Source: Pseudomonas nabeulensis (GTDB lineage Bacteria; Pseudomonadota; Gammaproteobacteria; Pseudomonadales; Pseudomonadaceae). Taken from it: a stretch of 64,000 nt of DNA. The first letter of the stretch is position 1; each line of letters opens with the position of its first letter. The translations under genes were made by a program, and so were the position numbers. The stretch covers positions 42,232 to 106,231 of the forward strand of contig NZ_QUZT01000016.1 of NCBI RefSeq assembly GCF_004682045.1, given 5' to 3'. A model generated the notes under the pieces. It made no database searches. It was not told the DNA's origin and was given only the letters and a program-made list of their open reading frames with translations. Shown in pieces: positions 18,176 to 31,528 of the stretch.

Positions 18176-19528
18176 ATGAGTGCGCTTTACATGATTGTCG
18201 GCACCCTGGTTGCTCTGGGTGTGCTGGTTACCTTCCACGAATTTGGCCACTTTTGGGTGGCGCGTCGTTGCGGCGTCAAGGTACTGCGCTTTTCCGTCGG
18301 TTTCGGCATGCCGTTGTTGCGCTGGCATGACCGCCGCGGCACTGAGTTCGTGATTGCGGCTATCCCGCTGGGTGGCTACGTCAAAATGCTCGATGAGCGC
18401 GAAGGCGAAGTGCCGGCTGACCAATTGGACCAATCGTTCAATCGCAAGACCGTTCGTCAGCGCATCGCAATCGTTGCTGCCGGCCCAATCGCCAACTTCT
18501 TGTTGGCGATTGTGTTCTTCTGGGTCCTGGCCATGATGGGCAGCCAGCAACTGCGTCCGGTCATCGGCGCGGTTGAGCCGGACAGCCTGGCGGCAAAGGC
18601 TGGGTTGGTTGCCGGGCAGGAAATTGTGTCCATTGATGGCGAGCCGACTGTGGGTTGGGGCGCGGTCAATCTGCAGCTGGTCCGTCGCCTGGGCGAAAGC
18701 GGCACCGTCAATGTCGTGGTGCGCGAGCAGGACTCCACCGCCGAGAGGCCGCGAGCGCTGGTTCTCGATCATTGGCTCAAGGGTGCGGACGAGCCTGATC
18801 CGATCAAATCCCTGGGCATCCGCCCATGGCGCCCGGCGTTGCCACCGGTGCTTGCCGAGCTGGACTCGAAGGGCCCGGCCCAGGCCGCAGGTCTGAAAAC
18901 CGGTGATCGTTTGCTCGCCCTTGATGGTCAGGCGGTGAGCGAATGGCAGCAGGTAGTCGACTGGGTACGTGTACGGCCTGATACCAAAATTGTGCTGAAG
19001 ATTGAGCGCGACGGTGCTCAAATCGACGTCCCTGTCACCCTGGCTGTGCGTGGGGAGGGCAAGGCGGCCGGGGGTTACCTCGGTGCCGGCGTCAAGAGCC
19101 CGGATTGGCCGCCGTCGATGCTGCGCGAGGTCAGTTACGGGCCGGTGGCGGCGATTGGCGAGGGTGCAAAACGCACCTGGACCATGAGTGTGCTGACCCT
19201 CGAATCCCTGAAGAAAATGTTGTTCGGCGAGCTCTCGGTAAAAAACTTGAGTGGACCGATAACCATTGCTAAAGTGGCGGGCGCTTCTGCCCAGTCGGGT
19301 GTCGCGGATTTCCTGAATTTCCTGGCTTATCTGAGTATTAGCCTGGGTGTTCTGAATTTGCTGCCCATTCCAGTATTGGATGGGGGGCATCTGTTGTTTT
19401 ATCTGGTCGAGTGGGTGCGTGGTCGCCCCTTGTCAGATCGGGTGCAGGGTTGGGGGATACAGATCGGTATCAGTTTGGTGGTCGGGGTGATGTTGTTAGC
19501 CCTGGTCAACGATCTGGGAAGACTGTAA
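18176..19528 (+). CDS. rseP: RIP site-2 zinc protease RseP
   Basis: 450-residue inner-membrane metalloprotease that cleaves anti-sigma factors within the membrane (RseA-type; MucA in pseudomonads) after DegS-type cleavage. The zinc motif HEFGHFWVARR is in the first membrane helix (about residues 22-26). Two PDZ-like segments follow (about 115-300). NLLPIPVLDGGHLLFYLVEW supplies the third zinc ligand, and a final hydrophobic helix ends the protein. It lies between dxr and bamA as in other gamma-proteobacteria, which fits envelope-stress duty. Confidence 0.96.
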   Translation: MSALYMIVGTLVALGVLVTFHEFGHFWVARRCGVKVLRFSVGFGMPLLRWHDRRGTEFVIAAIPLGGYVKMLDEREGEVPADQLDQSFNRKTVRQRIAIVAAGPIANFLLAIVFFWVLAMMGSQQLRPVIGAVEPDSLAAKAGLVAGQEIVSIDGEPTVGWGAVNLQLVRRLGESGTVNVVVREQDSTAERPRALVLDHWLKGADEPDPIKSLGIRPWRPALPPVLAELDSKGPAQAAGLKTGDRLLALDGQAVSEWQQVVDWVRVRPDTKIVLKIERDGAQIDVPVTLAVRGEGKAAGGYLGAGVKSPDWPPSMLREVSYGPVAAIGEGAKRTWTMSVLTLESLKKMLFGELSVKNLSGPITIAKVAGASAQSGVADFLNFLAYLSISLGVLNLLPIPVLDGGHLLFYLVEWVRGRPLSDRVQGWGIQIGISLVVGVMLLALVNDLGRL

Positions 19529-19548
19529 CGCTTCGCTGAATTGCGAAT

Positions 19549-19574
19549 CTGCCGCATTTTGCGGCAGTTTGTTT
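19549..19574 (+). terminator. terminator-like hairpin between rseP and bamA
   Basis: A perfect 7-bp stem (ctgccgc / gcggcag, 5-nt loop) is followed by tttgttt. It starts 20 nt after the rseP stop and ends just before the bamA ribosome site. It may attenuate read-through and set bamA level apart from rseP. Confidence 0.65.
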
Positions 19575-19602
19575 ATTGCCAGTTGGAATAAGAAAGGACT
19601 TC

Positions 19603-21990
19603 ATGAAACGTCTGCTGCTAACTGCGGTTCTCACCGTATTGATGATCGCCGAAGTTCACGCCGAGTCCTTCACCATCTCCGATATTCGCGTCAACGGCCT
19701 CCAGCGGGTTTCCGCGGGTAGCGTCTTTGGTGCCTTACCGTTGAACGTCGGTGAACAGGCTGATGACCGCCGCCTGGTGGAATCCACTCGTGCGCTGTTC
19801 AAAACCGGTTTCTTTCAAGACATCCAACTGGGTCGCGAAGGCAACGTCCTGGTTATCACCGTCGTCGAGCGACCTTCTGTCGCCAGTATCGAGATCGAAG
19901 GCAATAAGGCCATCTCGACTGAAGACTTGATGAAAGGTCTGAAACAATCCGGCCTGGCCGAGGGCGAGATCTTCCAGCGCGCCACCCTCGAGGGTGTGCG
20001 TAACGAACTGCAACGCCAGTACGTTGCCCAGGGCCGCTACTCCGCGACCGTGGAAACCGAAGTGGTGCCACAACCGCGCAACCGTGTCGGCCTCAAGGTC
20101 AACATCAACGAAGGCACCGTGGCGGCGATCCAGCACATCAACGTGGTGGGTAACACCAAGTTCGCTGATGAAGACCTGATCGACCTGTTTGAACTCAAGA
20201 CCACCAACTGGTTGTCGTTCTTCAAGAACGATGACAAGTACGCCCGTGAAAAGCTGTCCGGTGACCTGGAGCGTCTGCGTTCCTACTACCTGGACCGTGG
20301 CTATATCAACATGGATATCGCTTCGACCCAGGTGTCCATCACCCCGGACAAGAAGCATGTCTACATCACCGTCAACGTCAACGAAGGCGAGAAGTACAAG
20401 GTTCGTGACGTCAAGCTGAGCGGCGACCTGAAAGTACCTGAAGATCAGGTCAAGGCCTTGCTGCTGGTACAGAAAGACCAGGTGTTCTCGCGCAAGCTGA
20501 TGACCACCACCTCCGAGCTGATCACTCGCCGCCTGGGTAACGAAGGCTATACCTTCGCCAACGTCAACGGCGTGCCGACTCCGCATGATGATGACCACAC
20601 CGTGGACATCACCTTCGTCGTCGACCCGGGCAAGCGTGCCTACGTGAACCGCATCAACTTCCGTGGCAACACCAAGTCTGCGGACGAAGTGCTGCGTCGT
20701 GAAATGCGTCAGATGGAAGGTGGCTGGGCGTCGACTTACCTGATCGACCAGTCCAAGACCCGTCTTGAGCGCCTGGGCTTCTTCAAGGAAGTCAACGTCG
20801 AGACCCCGGCCGTACCGGGTGTGGATGACCAGGTTGACGTGAATTACGCCGTGGAAGAACAAGCCTCGGGTTCGATCACCGCCAGCGTCGGTTTCGCACA
20901 GAGTGCCGGTCTGATCCTCGGTGGCTCCATCACCCAGAACAACTTCCTCGGTACCGGTAACAAGGTGTCCATCGGCCTGACCCGAAGCGAATACCAGAGC
21001 CGCTATAACTTCGGTTATGTCGACCCCTACTGGACTGCTGACGGTGTGAGCCTGGGCTACAACGCCTTCTACCGCACCACCGACTACAAAGATCTCGATG
21101 TCGACGTTGCAAGCTATGCGATCGACAGCCTGGGTGCTGGCGTGAACATCGGTTACCCGATCAGTGAGACCTCGCGTCTGACCTTCGGCCTGACCGCGCA
21201 ACAGGATGAGATCAAGACCGGCGTCTACACCGTGGACGAAATCTTCGACTTCACCCGTAAGGAAGGCGATAAGTTCCTCAACTTCAAGGCGTCGGCCGGC
21301 TGGTCCGAGTCGACCCTGAACAAAGGTGTATTGGCGACCCGTGGCCATTCCCAGAGCCTGACCCTGGAAGCCACTACGCCGGGCAGCGACCTGTCGTTCT
21401 TCAAGCTTGACTACCGTGGCCAGCTGTTCGCACCGTTGAGCGACAACTACACCATGCGCCTGCACACCGAACTGGGTTATGGCGATGGTTATGGTTCCAC
21501 CAATGGTCTACCGTTCTACGAGAACTACTACGCGGGTGGCTTCAACTCCGTACGTGGTTTCAAAGACAGCACCTTGGGCCCGCGTGGTACTCCGAGCCGT
21601 GGTGTAGGTGTCACCGGTAACCAGGGCACTGTCGCAGACTCTGACAACGACCCGCTGCCGTTCGGCGGTAACGTGTTGATCCAGGGTGGTGCGGAGATTC
21701 TGTTCCCGCTGCCATTCGTGAAGGATCAGCGTTCGCTGCGTACGTCGGTCTTCTGGGATGTGGGTAACGTGTTCGACTCCAAGTGCGAACAGGTCACCAA
21801 CCCAAGTGGTGTGAAGTCCAACACCCAATGCAACGACGTGAGCCTCAGCAACCTGGCAAGCTCCGTGGGTGTGGGTGTGACCTGGGTGACTGCACTTGGC
21901 CCGTTGAGCTTCGCTCTGGCCATGCCGATCAAGAAACCGGATAACGCTGAAACCCAGATCTTCCAATTCTCCCTCGGCCAGACGTTCTAA
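19603..21990 (+). CDS. bamA: outer-membrane protein assembly factor BamA
   Basis: 795-residue Omp85 protein inserting beta-barrel proteins into the outer membrane. A signal peptide (residues 1-20, ending VHA|ES) is followed by five POTRA domains (about 22-420; SFTISDIRVNGLQRVSAGSVF is the first) and a C-terminal 16-strand barrel. The barrel carries the conserved VRGFKDSTLGPRG loop and ends in aromatic F (FSLGQTF). The ATG at 19603, after AGAAAGGA, is preferred to an in-frame ATG at 19576 because it begins directly with the signal peptide. Next is skp, its periplasmic helper chaperone. Confidence 0.98.
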   Translation: MKRLLLTAVLTVLMIAEVHAESFTISDIRVNGLQRVSAGSVFGALPLNVGEQADDRRLVESTRALFKTGFFQDIQLGREGNVLVITVVERPSVASIEIEGNKAISTEDLMKGLKQSGLAEGEIFQRATLEGVRNELQRQYVAQGRYSATVETEVVPQPRNRVGLKVNINEGTVAAIQHINVVGNTKFADEDLIDLFELKTTNWLSFFKNDDKYAREKLSGDLERLRSYYLDRGYINMDIASTQVSITPDKKHVYITVNVNEGEKYKVRDVKLSGDLKVPEDQVKALLLVQKDQVFSRKLMTTTSELITRRLGNEGYTFANVNGVPTPHDDDHTVDITFVVDPGKRAYVNRINFRGNTKSADEVLRREMRQMEGGWASTYLIDQSKTRLERLGFFKEVNVETPAVPGVDDQVDVNYAVEEQASGSITASVGFAQSAGLILGGSITQNNFLGTGNKVSIGLTRSEYQSRYNFGYVDPYWTADGVSLGYNAFYRTTDYKDLDVDVASYAIDSLGAGVNIGYPISETSRLTFGLTAQQDEIKTGVYTVDEIFDFTRKEGDKFLNFKASAGWSESTLNKGVLATRGHSQSLTLEATTPGSDLSFFKLDYRGQLFAPLSDNYTMRLHTELGYGDGYGSTNGLPFYENYYAGGFNSVRGFKDSTLGPRGTPSRGVGVTGNQGTVADSDNDPLPFGGNVLIQGGAEILFPLPFVKDQRSLRTSVFWDVGNVFDSKCEQVTNPSGVKSNTQCNDVSLSNLASSVGVGVTWVTALGPLSFALAMPIKKPDNAETQIFQFSLGQTF

Positions 21991-22035
21991 GCGTCTGACC
22001 CAAGATAACGACAACGGATTCTGTAGGAGTGCATC

Positions 22036-22539
22036 GTGCGTAAGTTGACTCAATTGGTACTGCTGGCAACCGTGCTGGTCGCAAGCCCGGCCTTCGCCGA
22101 AATGAAAATCGCCGTCCTGAACTATCAGATGGCCTTGCTGGAATCCGATGCGGCCAAGAAATACGCCGTGGATGCCGAGAAGAAATTCGGTCCGCAACTG
22201 ACCAAGCTCAAAACCCTGGAAAGCAGCGCCAAGGGCATTCAGGATCGTCTGGTTGCCGGTGGCGACAAGATGCAACAAGGCGAGCGCGAGCGTCTGGAGC
22301 TTGAATTCAAGCAAAAGGCCCGTGACTACCAGTTCCAATCCAAGGAGCTGAACGAAGCCAAGGCTGTTGCTGACCGTGAAATGCTGAAACAACTGAAGCC
22401 AAAACTCGACAGCGCTGTGGAAGAAGTCATCAAGAAAGGTGCCTTTGACCTGGTGTTCGAGCGTGGCGCTGTGATCGACGTCAAGCCTCAATACGACATC
22501 ACCCGTCAGGTGATCGAGCGCATGAACCAGCTGAAGTAA
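22036..22539 (+). CDS. skp: periplasmic OMP chaperone Skp/OmpH
   Basis: 167 residues starting at GTG 22036 with GGAG upstream. A signal peptide (about 1-21, ends AFA|EM) leads into a highly charged, helical coiled-coil protein (residues 40-140, Lys/Glu/Gln-rich) that forms the trimeric tentacles holding unfolded outer-membrane proteins. The IAVLNYQMALLESDAAKKY opening is typical. It sits between bamA and lpxD, 3 nt before the latter. Confidence 0.95.
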   Translation: MRKLTQLVLLATVLVASPAFAEMKIAVLNYQMALLESDAAKKYAVDAEKKFGPQLTKLKTLESSAKGIQDRLVAGGDKMQQGERERLELEFKQKARDYQFQSKELNEAKAVADREMLKQLKPKLDSAVEEVIKKGAFDLVFERGAVIDVKPQYDITRQVIERMNQLK

Positions 22540-22542
22540 GCC

Positions 22543-23598
22543 ATGACCGCGACTATCAAACTCGGTGAGTTGGCCGAGTTCCTGGGGGCCACCTTGCGTG
22601 GCTCCCCGGAGAAGGAAATCACTGGGCTAGCCACCTTGCAGGAGGCTGGCCCAGCTCAGTTGAGCTTCCTCGCAAACCCCCAATACCGTAAATACCTGGT
22701 CGACAGCCAAGCCGCAGCCGTGTTGCTGAAAGCCGCTGACGCCGAAGGGTTTACTGGGGATGCGCTGGTGGTGCCCGACCCGTACCTGGCGTATGCGAAG
22801 GCGTCCCATCTGTTCGATCCAAAACCCAAGGCAGCTGTCGGTATTCATCCGTCGGCGGTGATCGCCGATGATGCCCAGGTTGACCCTGCGGCCAGCATTG
22901 GTGCCTTTGTGGTGATCGAAAGTGGCGCGCGCATTGGTGCCGGTGTCACGCTGGGTGCGCATTGCTTTATCGGCGCGCGCTGCGAAATCGGCGCCGGCGG
23001 CTGGCTGGCACCCCGCGTGACCCTGTACCACGATGTGCGTATCGGTGAGCGTGTGGTGATTCAATCCGGTGCGGTGATCGGTGGCGAAGGCTTTGGCTTT
23101 GCCAATTCCAAGGGCGTCTGGAACAAGATTGCCCAGGTCGGCGGCGTATTGATCGGCGATGATGTGGAAATTGGCGTCAACACGGCTGTCGATCGCGGGG
23201 CCTTGGCCGATACCGTGATCGGTAATGGCGTGAAGCTCGACAACCAGATCCAGATTGCCCACAACGTGCAGATTGGCGATCACACGGCCATGGCGGCCTG
23301 TGTCGGCATCTCCGGCAGCACAAAAATCGGCAAGCATTGCATGCTCGCCGGTGGTGTTGGGCTGGTGGGGCATATCGATATTTGCGACAACGTCTTTATC
23401 ACCGGCATGACCATGGTCACCCACTCGATTACCGAGCCAGGGGCCTATTCGTCCGGTACCGCCATGCAGCCAGCGGCTGAATGGCGCAAGAGTGCAGCGC
23501 GTTTGAGGCAGCTCGACGACATGGCGCGACGGCTCAAACAGCTGGAAAAGCGTGTTGGAGACGTGACCCCTGGCGGTAATGCTTCATCAGAAGGCTGA
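22543..23598 (+). CDS. lpxD: UDP-3-O-(3-hydroxyacyl)glucosamine N-acyltransferase
   Basis: 351-residue trimeric acyltransferase, third step of lipid A synthesis. An N-terminal uridine-binding domain (about 1-100) is followed by a left-handed beta-helix of hexapeptide repeats ([20 protein letters not shown]; the catalytic His is expected in the [14 protein letters not shown] region) and a C-terminal helix ([19 protein letters not shown]). It is 3 nt downstream of skp in the lipid A cluster. Confidence 0.97.
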   Translation: MTATIKLGELAEFLGATLRGSPEKEITGLATLQEAGPAQLSFLANPQYRKYLVDSQAAAVLLKAADAEGFTGDALVVPDPYLAYAKASHLFDPKPKAAVGIHPSAVIADDAQVDPAASIGAFVVIESGARIGAGVTLGAHCFIGARCEIGAGGWLAPRVTLYHDVRIGERVVIQSGAVIGGEGFGFANSKGVWNKIAQVGGVLIGDDVEIGVNTAVDRGALADTVIGNGVKLDNQIQIAHNVQIGDHTAMAACVGISGSTKIGKHCMLAGGVGLVGHIDICDNVFITGMTMVTHSITEPGAYSSGTAMQPAAEWRKSAARLRQLDDMARRLKQLEKRVGDVTPGGNASSEG

Positions 23599-23710
23599 TA
23601 CCATTTCCATATCAAGTGTGCACAGCCGCTAGACTTGCCTCCTTGATTTGCTAGCGGGGCGTGCGTTTAGTTCGCCCGCCCCCAATCTTTATTACAGGCT
23701 TCCCCCCGAA

Positions 23711-24151
23711 ATGATGGACATCAACGAGATTCGCGAATACCTGCCTCACCGTTACCCGTTCCTGCTGGTGGACCGCGTAGTGGACCTCAATGTCGAGGAA
23801 AAGCGCATTCGTGCCTACAAGAATGTCAGCATCAACGAACCGTTCTTCAACGGTCACTTTCCCGCGCACCCAATCATGCCGGGCGTGTTGATCATCGAAG
23901 CGATGGCCCAGGCTGCCGGTATCCTTGGTTTCAAAATGCTCGACCTCAAGCCTGCCGATGGCACGCTCTACTATTTCGTGGGCTCCGACAAGTTGCGTTT
24001 CCGCAACCCGGTTACCCCAGGTGACCAGTTGATCCTGGAAGCCAAGTTCATCAGCTGCAAACGCCAGATCTGGAAGTTCGAATGCCAGGCGTCGGTGGAC
24101 GGCAAGCCGGTGTGCTCCGCCGAGATCATCTGTGCGGAACGCAAACTATGA
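23711..24151 (+). CDS. fabZ: 3-hydroxyacyl-[ACP] dehydratase FabZ
   Basis: 146-residue hot-dog-fold dehydratase of fatty-acid elongation. The active-site His/Glu segment [23 protein letters not shown] is clear (split here as [10 protein letters not shown] and EAMAQAAG). The ATG at 23711 ([18 protein letters not shown]) is chosen over an upstream ATG at 23648, since it matches FabZ N-termini. The ATGA overlap with lpxA couples membrane-lipid and lipid A synthesis, which compete for hydroxyacyl-ACP. Confidence 0.97.
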
Positions 24152-24924
24152 GTTTGATTGACCCTCGCGCAATCATCGATCCGTCGGCCGTGCTGGCCGC
24201 CGACGTTGAGGTCGGCCCTTGGTCGATCATCGGCGCAGGTGTGGAAATCGGCGAGGGGACTGTCATCGGGCCGCACGTGATCCTCAAAGGTCCGACCCGC
24301 ATTGGCAAACACAATCGTATCTACCAGTTCTCCTCGGTAGGCGAAGACACTCCGGACATGAAGTACAAGGGTGAAGAGACGCGCCTGGTAATCGGTGATC
24401 ACAACATCATCCGTGAAGGCGTGACCATTCACCGTGGCACTGTGCAGGATCGTGCCGAGACCACCCTGGGTGACCACAACCTGATCATGGCCTATGCCCA
24501 CATCGGCCACGACAGCGTCATCGGTAACCATTGCATCCTGGTCAACAACACTGCACTGGCTGGCCATGTGCACGTTGATGACTGGGCGATCCTGTCCGGT
24601 TTCACTCTGGTGCATCAGTACTGCCACATCGGTGCCCACAGCTTTTCCGGCATGGGCACCGCCATCGGCAAGGACGTTCCGGCGTACGTCACCGTGTTCG
24701 GTAACCCGGCCGAAGCCCGCAGCATGAACTTCGAAGGCATGCGTCGTCGTGGTTTCAGTGATGACGCAATCCACGCCCTGCGCCGCGCCTATAAGGTGGT
24801 TTACCGCCAGGGACTCACAGTGGATCAGGCGTTGACTCAACTGACCGAGCCAGCAGCGTTGTTCCCGGAAGTCGCGGTATTCCGTGACTCGATCCAGGCG
24901 TCGACTCGCGGCATCACCCGCTGA
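24148..24924 (+). CDS. lpxA: acyl-ACP--UDP-N-acetylglucosamine O-acyltransferase
   Basis: 258-residue trimeric beta-helix enzyme, first step of lipid A synthesis. Hexapeptide repeats run over the first about 190 residues. The catalytic His is in [15 protein letters not shown] (about 125), and the C-terminal helical part has [19 protein letters not shown]. The start overlaps the fabZ stop (ATGA at 24148). Two nt separate it from lpxB. Confidence 0.98.
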
Positions 24925-24926
24925 TC

Positions 24927-26066
24927 ATGGCTACTCTGCGTATTGCGCTGGTGGCCGGAGAAGCTTCCGGCGATATCCTGGGCGCAGGGCTTATGCGGGC
25001 CCTCAAGGCCCAGCATCCGGCGGTTGAATTCATGGGCGTCGGCGGCCCGTTGATGCAGGCCGAAGGGCTCACCTCCTACTTCCCCATGGAGCGCTTGTCG
25101 GTCATGGGGCTGGTGGAAGTGCTGGGGCGTCTGCGTGAGCTGCTGGCTCGCCGCAAGCTGCTGATCCAGACCCTGATCGAAGAAAAGCCGGATGTCTTCA
25201 TCGGCATCGATGCGCCGGACTTCACCCTCAATATTGAACTCAAGTTGCGTCAGGCCGGGATCAAGACCGTGCACTACGTCAGCCCCTCTGTGTGGGCGTG
25301 GCGGCAGAAACGCGTGCTCAAGATCCGCGAAGGCTGCGACTTGATGCTGACCCTGCTGCCGTTCGAAGCCAGATTCTACGAAGAGAAGGGCGTGCCGGTG
25401 CGGTTCGTCGGGCATACCCTGGCCGACGCTATTCCGCTGCAGGCAGATCGTGCTGCCGCCCGCGCCGAACTCGACTTGCCAGACGGCCCGTTGGTAGCGC
25501 TGATGCCTGGCAGCCGTGGCGGTGAAGTCGGCCGCCTGGGTGCCTTGTTTTTTGACGCGGCTGAGCGGCTGATGGCCTTGAAGCCTGGCGTGCGCTTTGT
25601 GTTGCCGTGTTCCAGCCCGCAACGCCGCGCCCAGATCGAAACCTTGCTGGAAGGCCGCAGGCTGCCGCTGACCTTGCTCGACGGTCAGTCGCACCTCGCC
25701 TTGGCGGCCTGCGATGCGGTATTGATCGCCTCGGGCACCGCGACCCTGGAGGCTTTGTTGTACAAGCGTCCGATGGTGGTGGCTTACCGCCTGGCACCGC
25801 TGACGTTCTGGATTCTCAAGCGCATGGTCAAGAGCCCTTACATCTCCTTGCCCAACCTGCTGGCCCAGCGCCTGCTGGTGCCGGAGTTGTTGCAGGACGA
25901 CGCGACGCCCGAGGCCTTGGCGCAAACCGTACTTCCCCTGATCGACGGCGGCGAAGAGCAGACCCGTGGCTTTGATGCTATCCATCGCACCCTGCGCCGT
26001 GATGCGTCCAACCAGGCGGCGGATGCCGTGCTGACCTTGATCGGCCCAAAACAGGACACCCTATGA
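24927..26066 (+). CDS. lpxB: lipid A disaccharide synthase
   Basis: 379-residue GT-B-type glycosyltransferase (family GT19) joining UDP-2,3-diacylglucosamine and lipid [19 protein letters not shown] at the N-terminus and [28 protein letters not shown] and [20 protein letters not shown] are signature segments. It follows lpxA by 2 nt and overlaps rnhB by 4 nt. Confidence 0.97.
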   Translation: MATLRIALVAGEASGDILGAGLMRALKAQHPAVEFMGVGGPLMQAEGLTSYFPMERLSVMGLVEVLGRLRELLARRKLLIQTLIEEKPDVFIGIDAPDFTLNIELKLRQAGIKTVHYVSPSVWAWRQKRVLKIREGCDLMLTLLPFEARFYEEKGVPVRFVGHTLADAIPLQADRAAARAELDLPDGPLVALMPGSRGGEVGRLGALFFDAAERLMALKPGVRFVLPCSSPQRRAQIETLLEGRRLPLTLLDGQSHLALAACDAVLIASGTATLEALLYKRPMVVAYRLAPLTFWILKRMVKSPYISLPNLLAQRLLVPELLQDDATPEALAQTVLPLIDGGEEQTRGFDAIHRTLRRDASNQAADAVLTLIGPKQDTL

Positions 26067-26695
26067 CGACGCAAATGGGCCTGGATTTCAGCCTGGTCGC
26101 CGAAGCTCACGAGCTGGTGGCCGGTGTTGATGAGGTTGGACGTGGCCCGCTGTGTGGCGCGGTCGTCACGGCAGCCGTGATTCTCGACCCGAACCGCCCG
26201 ATCCTCGGCCTCAATGATTCGAAAAAACTCACCGAAGCCCGTCGTGAAAAGCTGTTCGACGAAATCTGCGAGAAAGCCCTGAGCTGGCATATCGCCCGTG
26301 CCGAAGTCGAAGAAATCGACGAGTTGAACATCCTCCACGCCACCATGCTTGCCATGCAGCGCGCCGTTGAGGGCCTGCACATCACCCCGAAAATGGCGAT
26401 GATCGACGGCAACCGCTGCCCCAAACTGGCGATGCCCGCGGAAGCGGTGGTCAAGGGCGATAGCAAGGTTCCGGCCATCGCTGCGGCTTCGATCCTGGCC
26501 AAGGTCAGCCGCGACCGTGAAATGGCCGCTTTCGAATTGATCTACCCCGGCTACGGTATCGGTGGCCATAAAGGCTACCCGACGCCCGTTCATCTGGAAG
26601 CGCTGGCGCGCCTTGGCCCGACGCCGATCCATCGCCGCTCGTTCGCCCCGGTCCGCCAGGCTTACGAGGCGCGGGAGAGCCTCAGCGAGGTATAG
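26063..26695 (+). CDS. rnhB: ribonuclease HII
   Basis: 210-residue endonuclease that nicks RNA in RNA-DNA hybrids and starts removal of single ribonucleotides. Catalytic acidic residues are in [21 protein letters not shown] (D-E) and in [11 protein letters not shown]; the [21 protein letters not shown] region is conserved. Start ATGA overlaps the lpxB stop. The lpxB-rnhB-dnaE order is the usual gamma-proteobacterial one. Confidence 0.97.
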   Translation: MTTQMGLDFSLVAEAHELVAGVDEVGRGPLCGAVVTAAVILDPNRPILGLNDSKKLTEARREKLFDEICEKALSWHIARAEVEEIDELNILHATMLAMQRAVEGLHITPKMAMIDGNRCPKLAMPAEAVVKGDSKVPAIAAASILAKVSRDREMAAFELIYPGYGIGGHKGYPTPVHLEALARLGPTPIHRRSFAPVRQAYEARESLSEV

Positions 26696-26768
26696 TCGCG
26701 AGGCTGATGTTTTGCTCAAGGCCCGGTACAATCCGGGCCTTGTTGTTTTCCACGTATAAGAGATCACT

Positions 26769-30290
<3,522 letters not shown>

Positions 30291-30418
30291 GGGTCAGGGC
30301 GCCTGACCTCGGCTGAACATTTAATCTCGACCTAGACGCGCCTCTCCCTTAAGGTAGGGCGCGAATAGACAACCGGCTGGCCAGGCACGCCCTGGCCGTC
30401 GACCCAAGACGGACGCTT

Positions 30419-31366
30419 ATGAACCCGAATTTTCTTGATTTCGAACAGCCGATCGCTGACCTGCAAGCCAAGATCGAAGAGCTGCGCCTGGTCGGCAATG
30501 ACAATTCGCTGAATATCGGCGATGAAATCTCCCGCCTGCAAGACAAGAGCAAGACGCTGACCGAAGACATCTTCGGCAAGCTGACCAGCTGGCAGATCGC
30601 GCGCCTGGCCCGCCACCCGCGTCGCCCGTACACCCTGGACTACATCCAGCACATCTTCACCGAGTTCGACGAGTTGCACGGCGACCGCCACTTCTCTGAC
30701 GACGCGGCCATCGTGGGCGGTATCGCCCGCCTGGACGACCAGCCGGTGATGGTGATCGGTCACCAGAAAGGCCGTGAAGTGCGCGAGAAAGTCCGCCGCA
30801 ACTTCGGCATGCCGCGCCCGGAAGGCTACCGCAAGGCCTGCCGCCTGATGGAAATGGCTGAACGCTTCAAGATGCCGATCCTGACCTTCATCGACACCCC
30901 GGGTGCCTACCCAGGTATCGACGCCGAAGAGCGCAACCAGAGCGAAGCGATTGCCTGGAACCTGCGTGTCATGTCGCGCCTGAAAACCCCGATCATCGCC
31001 ACCGTCATCGGTGAAGGTGGTTCCGGCGGTGCACTGGCTATCGGCGTGTGCGATCAACTGAACATGCTGCAATATTCGACCTACGCGGTGATCTCGCCGG
31101 AAGGTTGCGCCTCGATCCTGTGGAAAACCGCAGAAAAGGCGCCGGACGCTGCCGAAGCCATGGGCATCACCGCTGATCGCCTGAAAGGCCTGGGTATCGT
31201 GGACAAGGTTATCGCCGAGCCATTGGGCGGTGCGCACCGTGACCCGGCGGCAGCTTCTGCGACGATCCGCGCTGAGCTGGCCTCGCAACTGGCGATGCTC
31301 AAGAAGCTGGACAACGAAGCACTGCTGGCCCGTCGTTATGAGCGCTTGATGAGCTACGGCCTCTAA
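30419..31366 (+). CDS. accA: acetyl-CoA carboxylase carboxyltransferase, alpha subunit
   Basis: 315-residue crotonase-fold subunit. With AccD it transfers the carboxyl from carboxybiotin to acetyl-CoA, giving malonyl-Co[23 protein letters not shown] opens the protein; [21 protein letters not shown] and [15 protein letters not shown] are the catalytic-fold signatures. It follows dnaE after 128 nt that include a 7-bp hairpin (30292-30308) without a T-run. A REPIN follows 18 nt after the stop. Confidence 0.98.
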   Translation: MNPNFLDFEQPIADLQAKIEELRLVGNDNSLNIGDEISRLQDKSKTLTEDIFGKLTSWQIARLARHPRRPYTLDYIQHIFTEFDELHGDRHFSDDAAIVGGIARLDDQPVMVIGHQKGREVREKVRRNFGMPRPEGYRKACRLMEMAERFKMPILTFIDTPGAYPGIDAEERNQSEAIAWNLRVMSRLKTPIIATVIGEGGSGGALAIGVCDQLNMLQYSTYAVISPEGCASILWKTAEKAPDAAEAMGITADRLKGLGIVDKVIAEPLGGAHRDPAAASATIRAELASQLAMLKKLDNEALLARRYERLMSYGL

Positions 31367-31384
31367 AGTCGCACTCGTACTAAA

Positions 31385-31474
31385 TGTGGGAGGGGGCTTG
31401 CCCCCGATTGCTGAGTGTCAGTCAAAGCATCTGGTGACTGACCCACTGCTATCGGGGGCAAGCCCCCTCCCACA
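31385..31474. repeat. REPIN-like palindromic repeat, copy 3
   Basis: Arms 31385-31408 and 31451-31474 match copy 1. It lies between accA and tilS, both on the plus strand, and ends 55 nt before the tilS start. Confidence 0.93.
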
Positions 31475-31528
31475 TTTGCTTTGTGTATGCTGGGCCAAGG
31501 TCTTTCAAAGATGCAGCGGGAATGTGAG

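Noticed and set aside
19735..21465. 576-codon minus-strand frame opposite bamA
   Set aside because: Antisense shadow; bamA motifs, signal peptide and terminal F support the plus strand.
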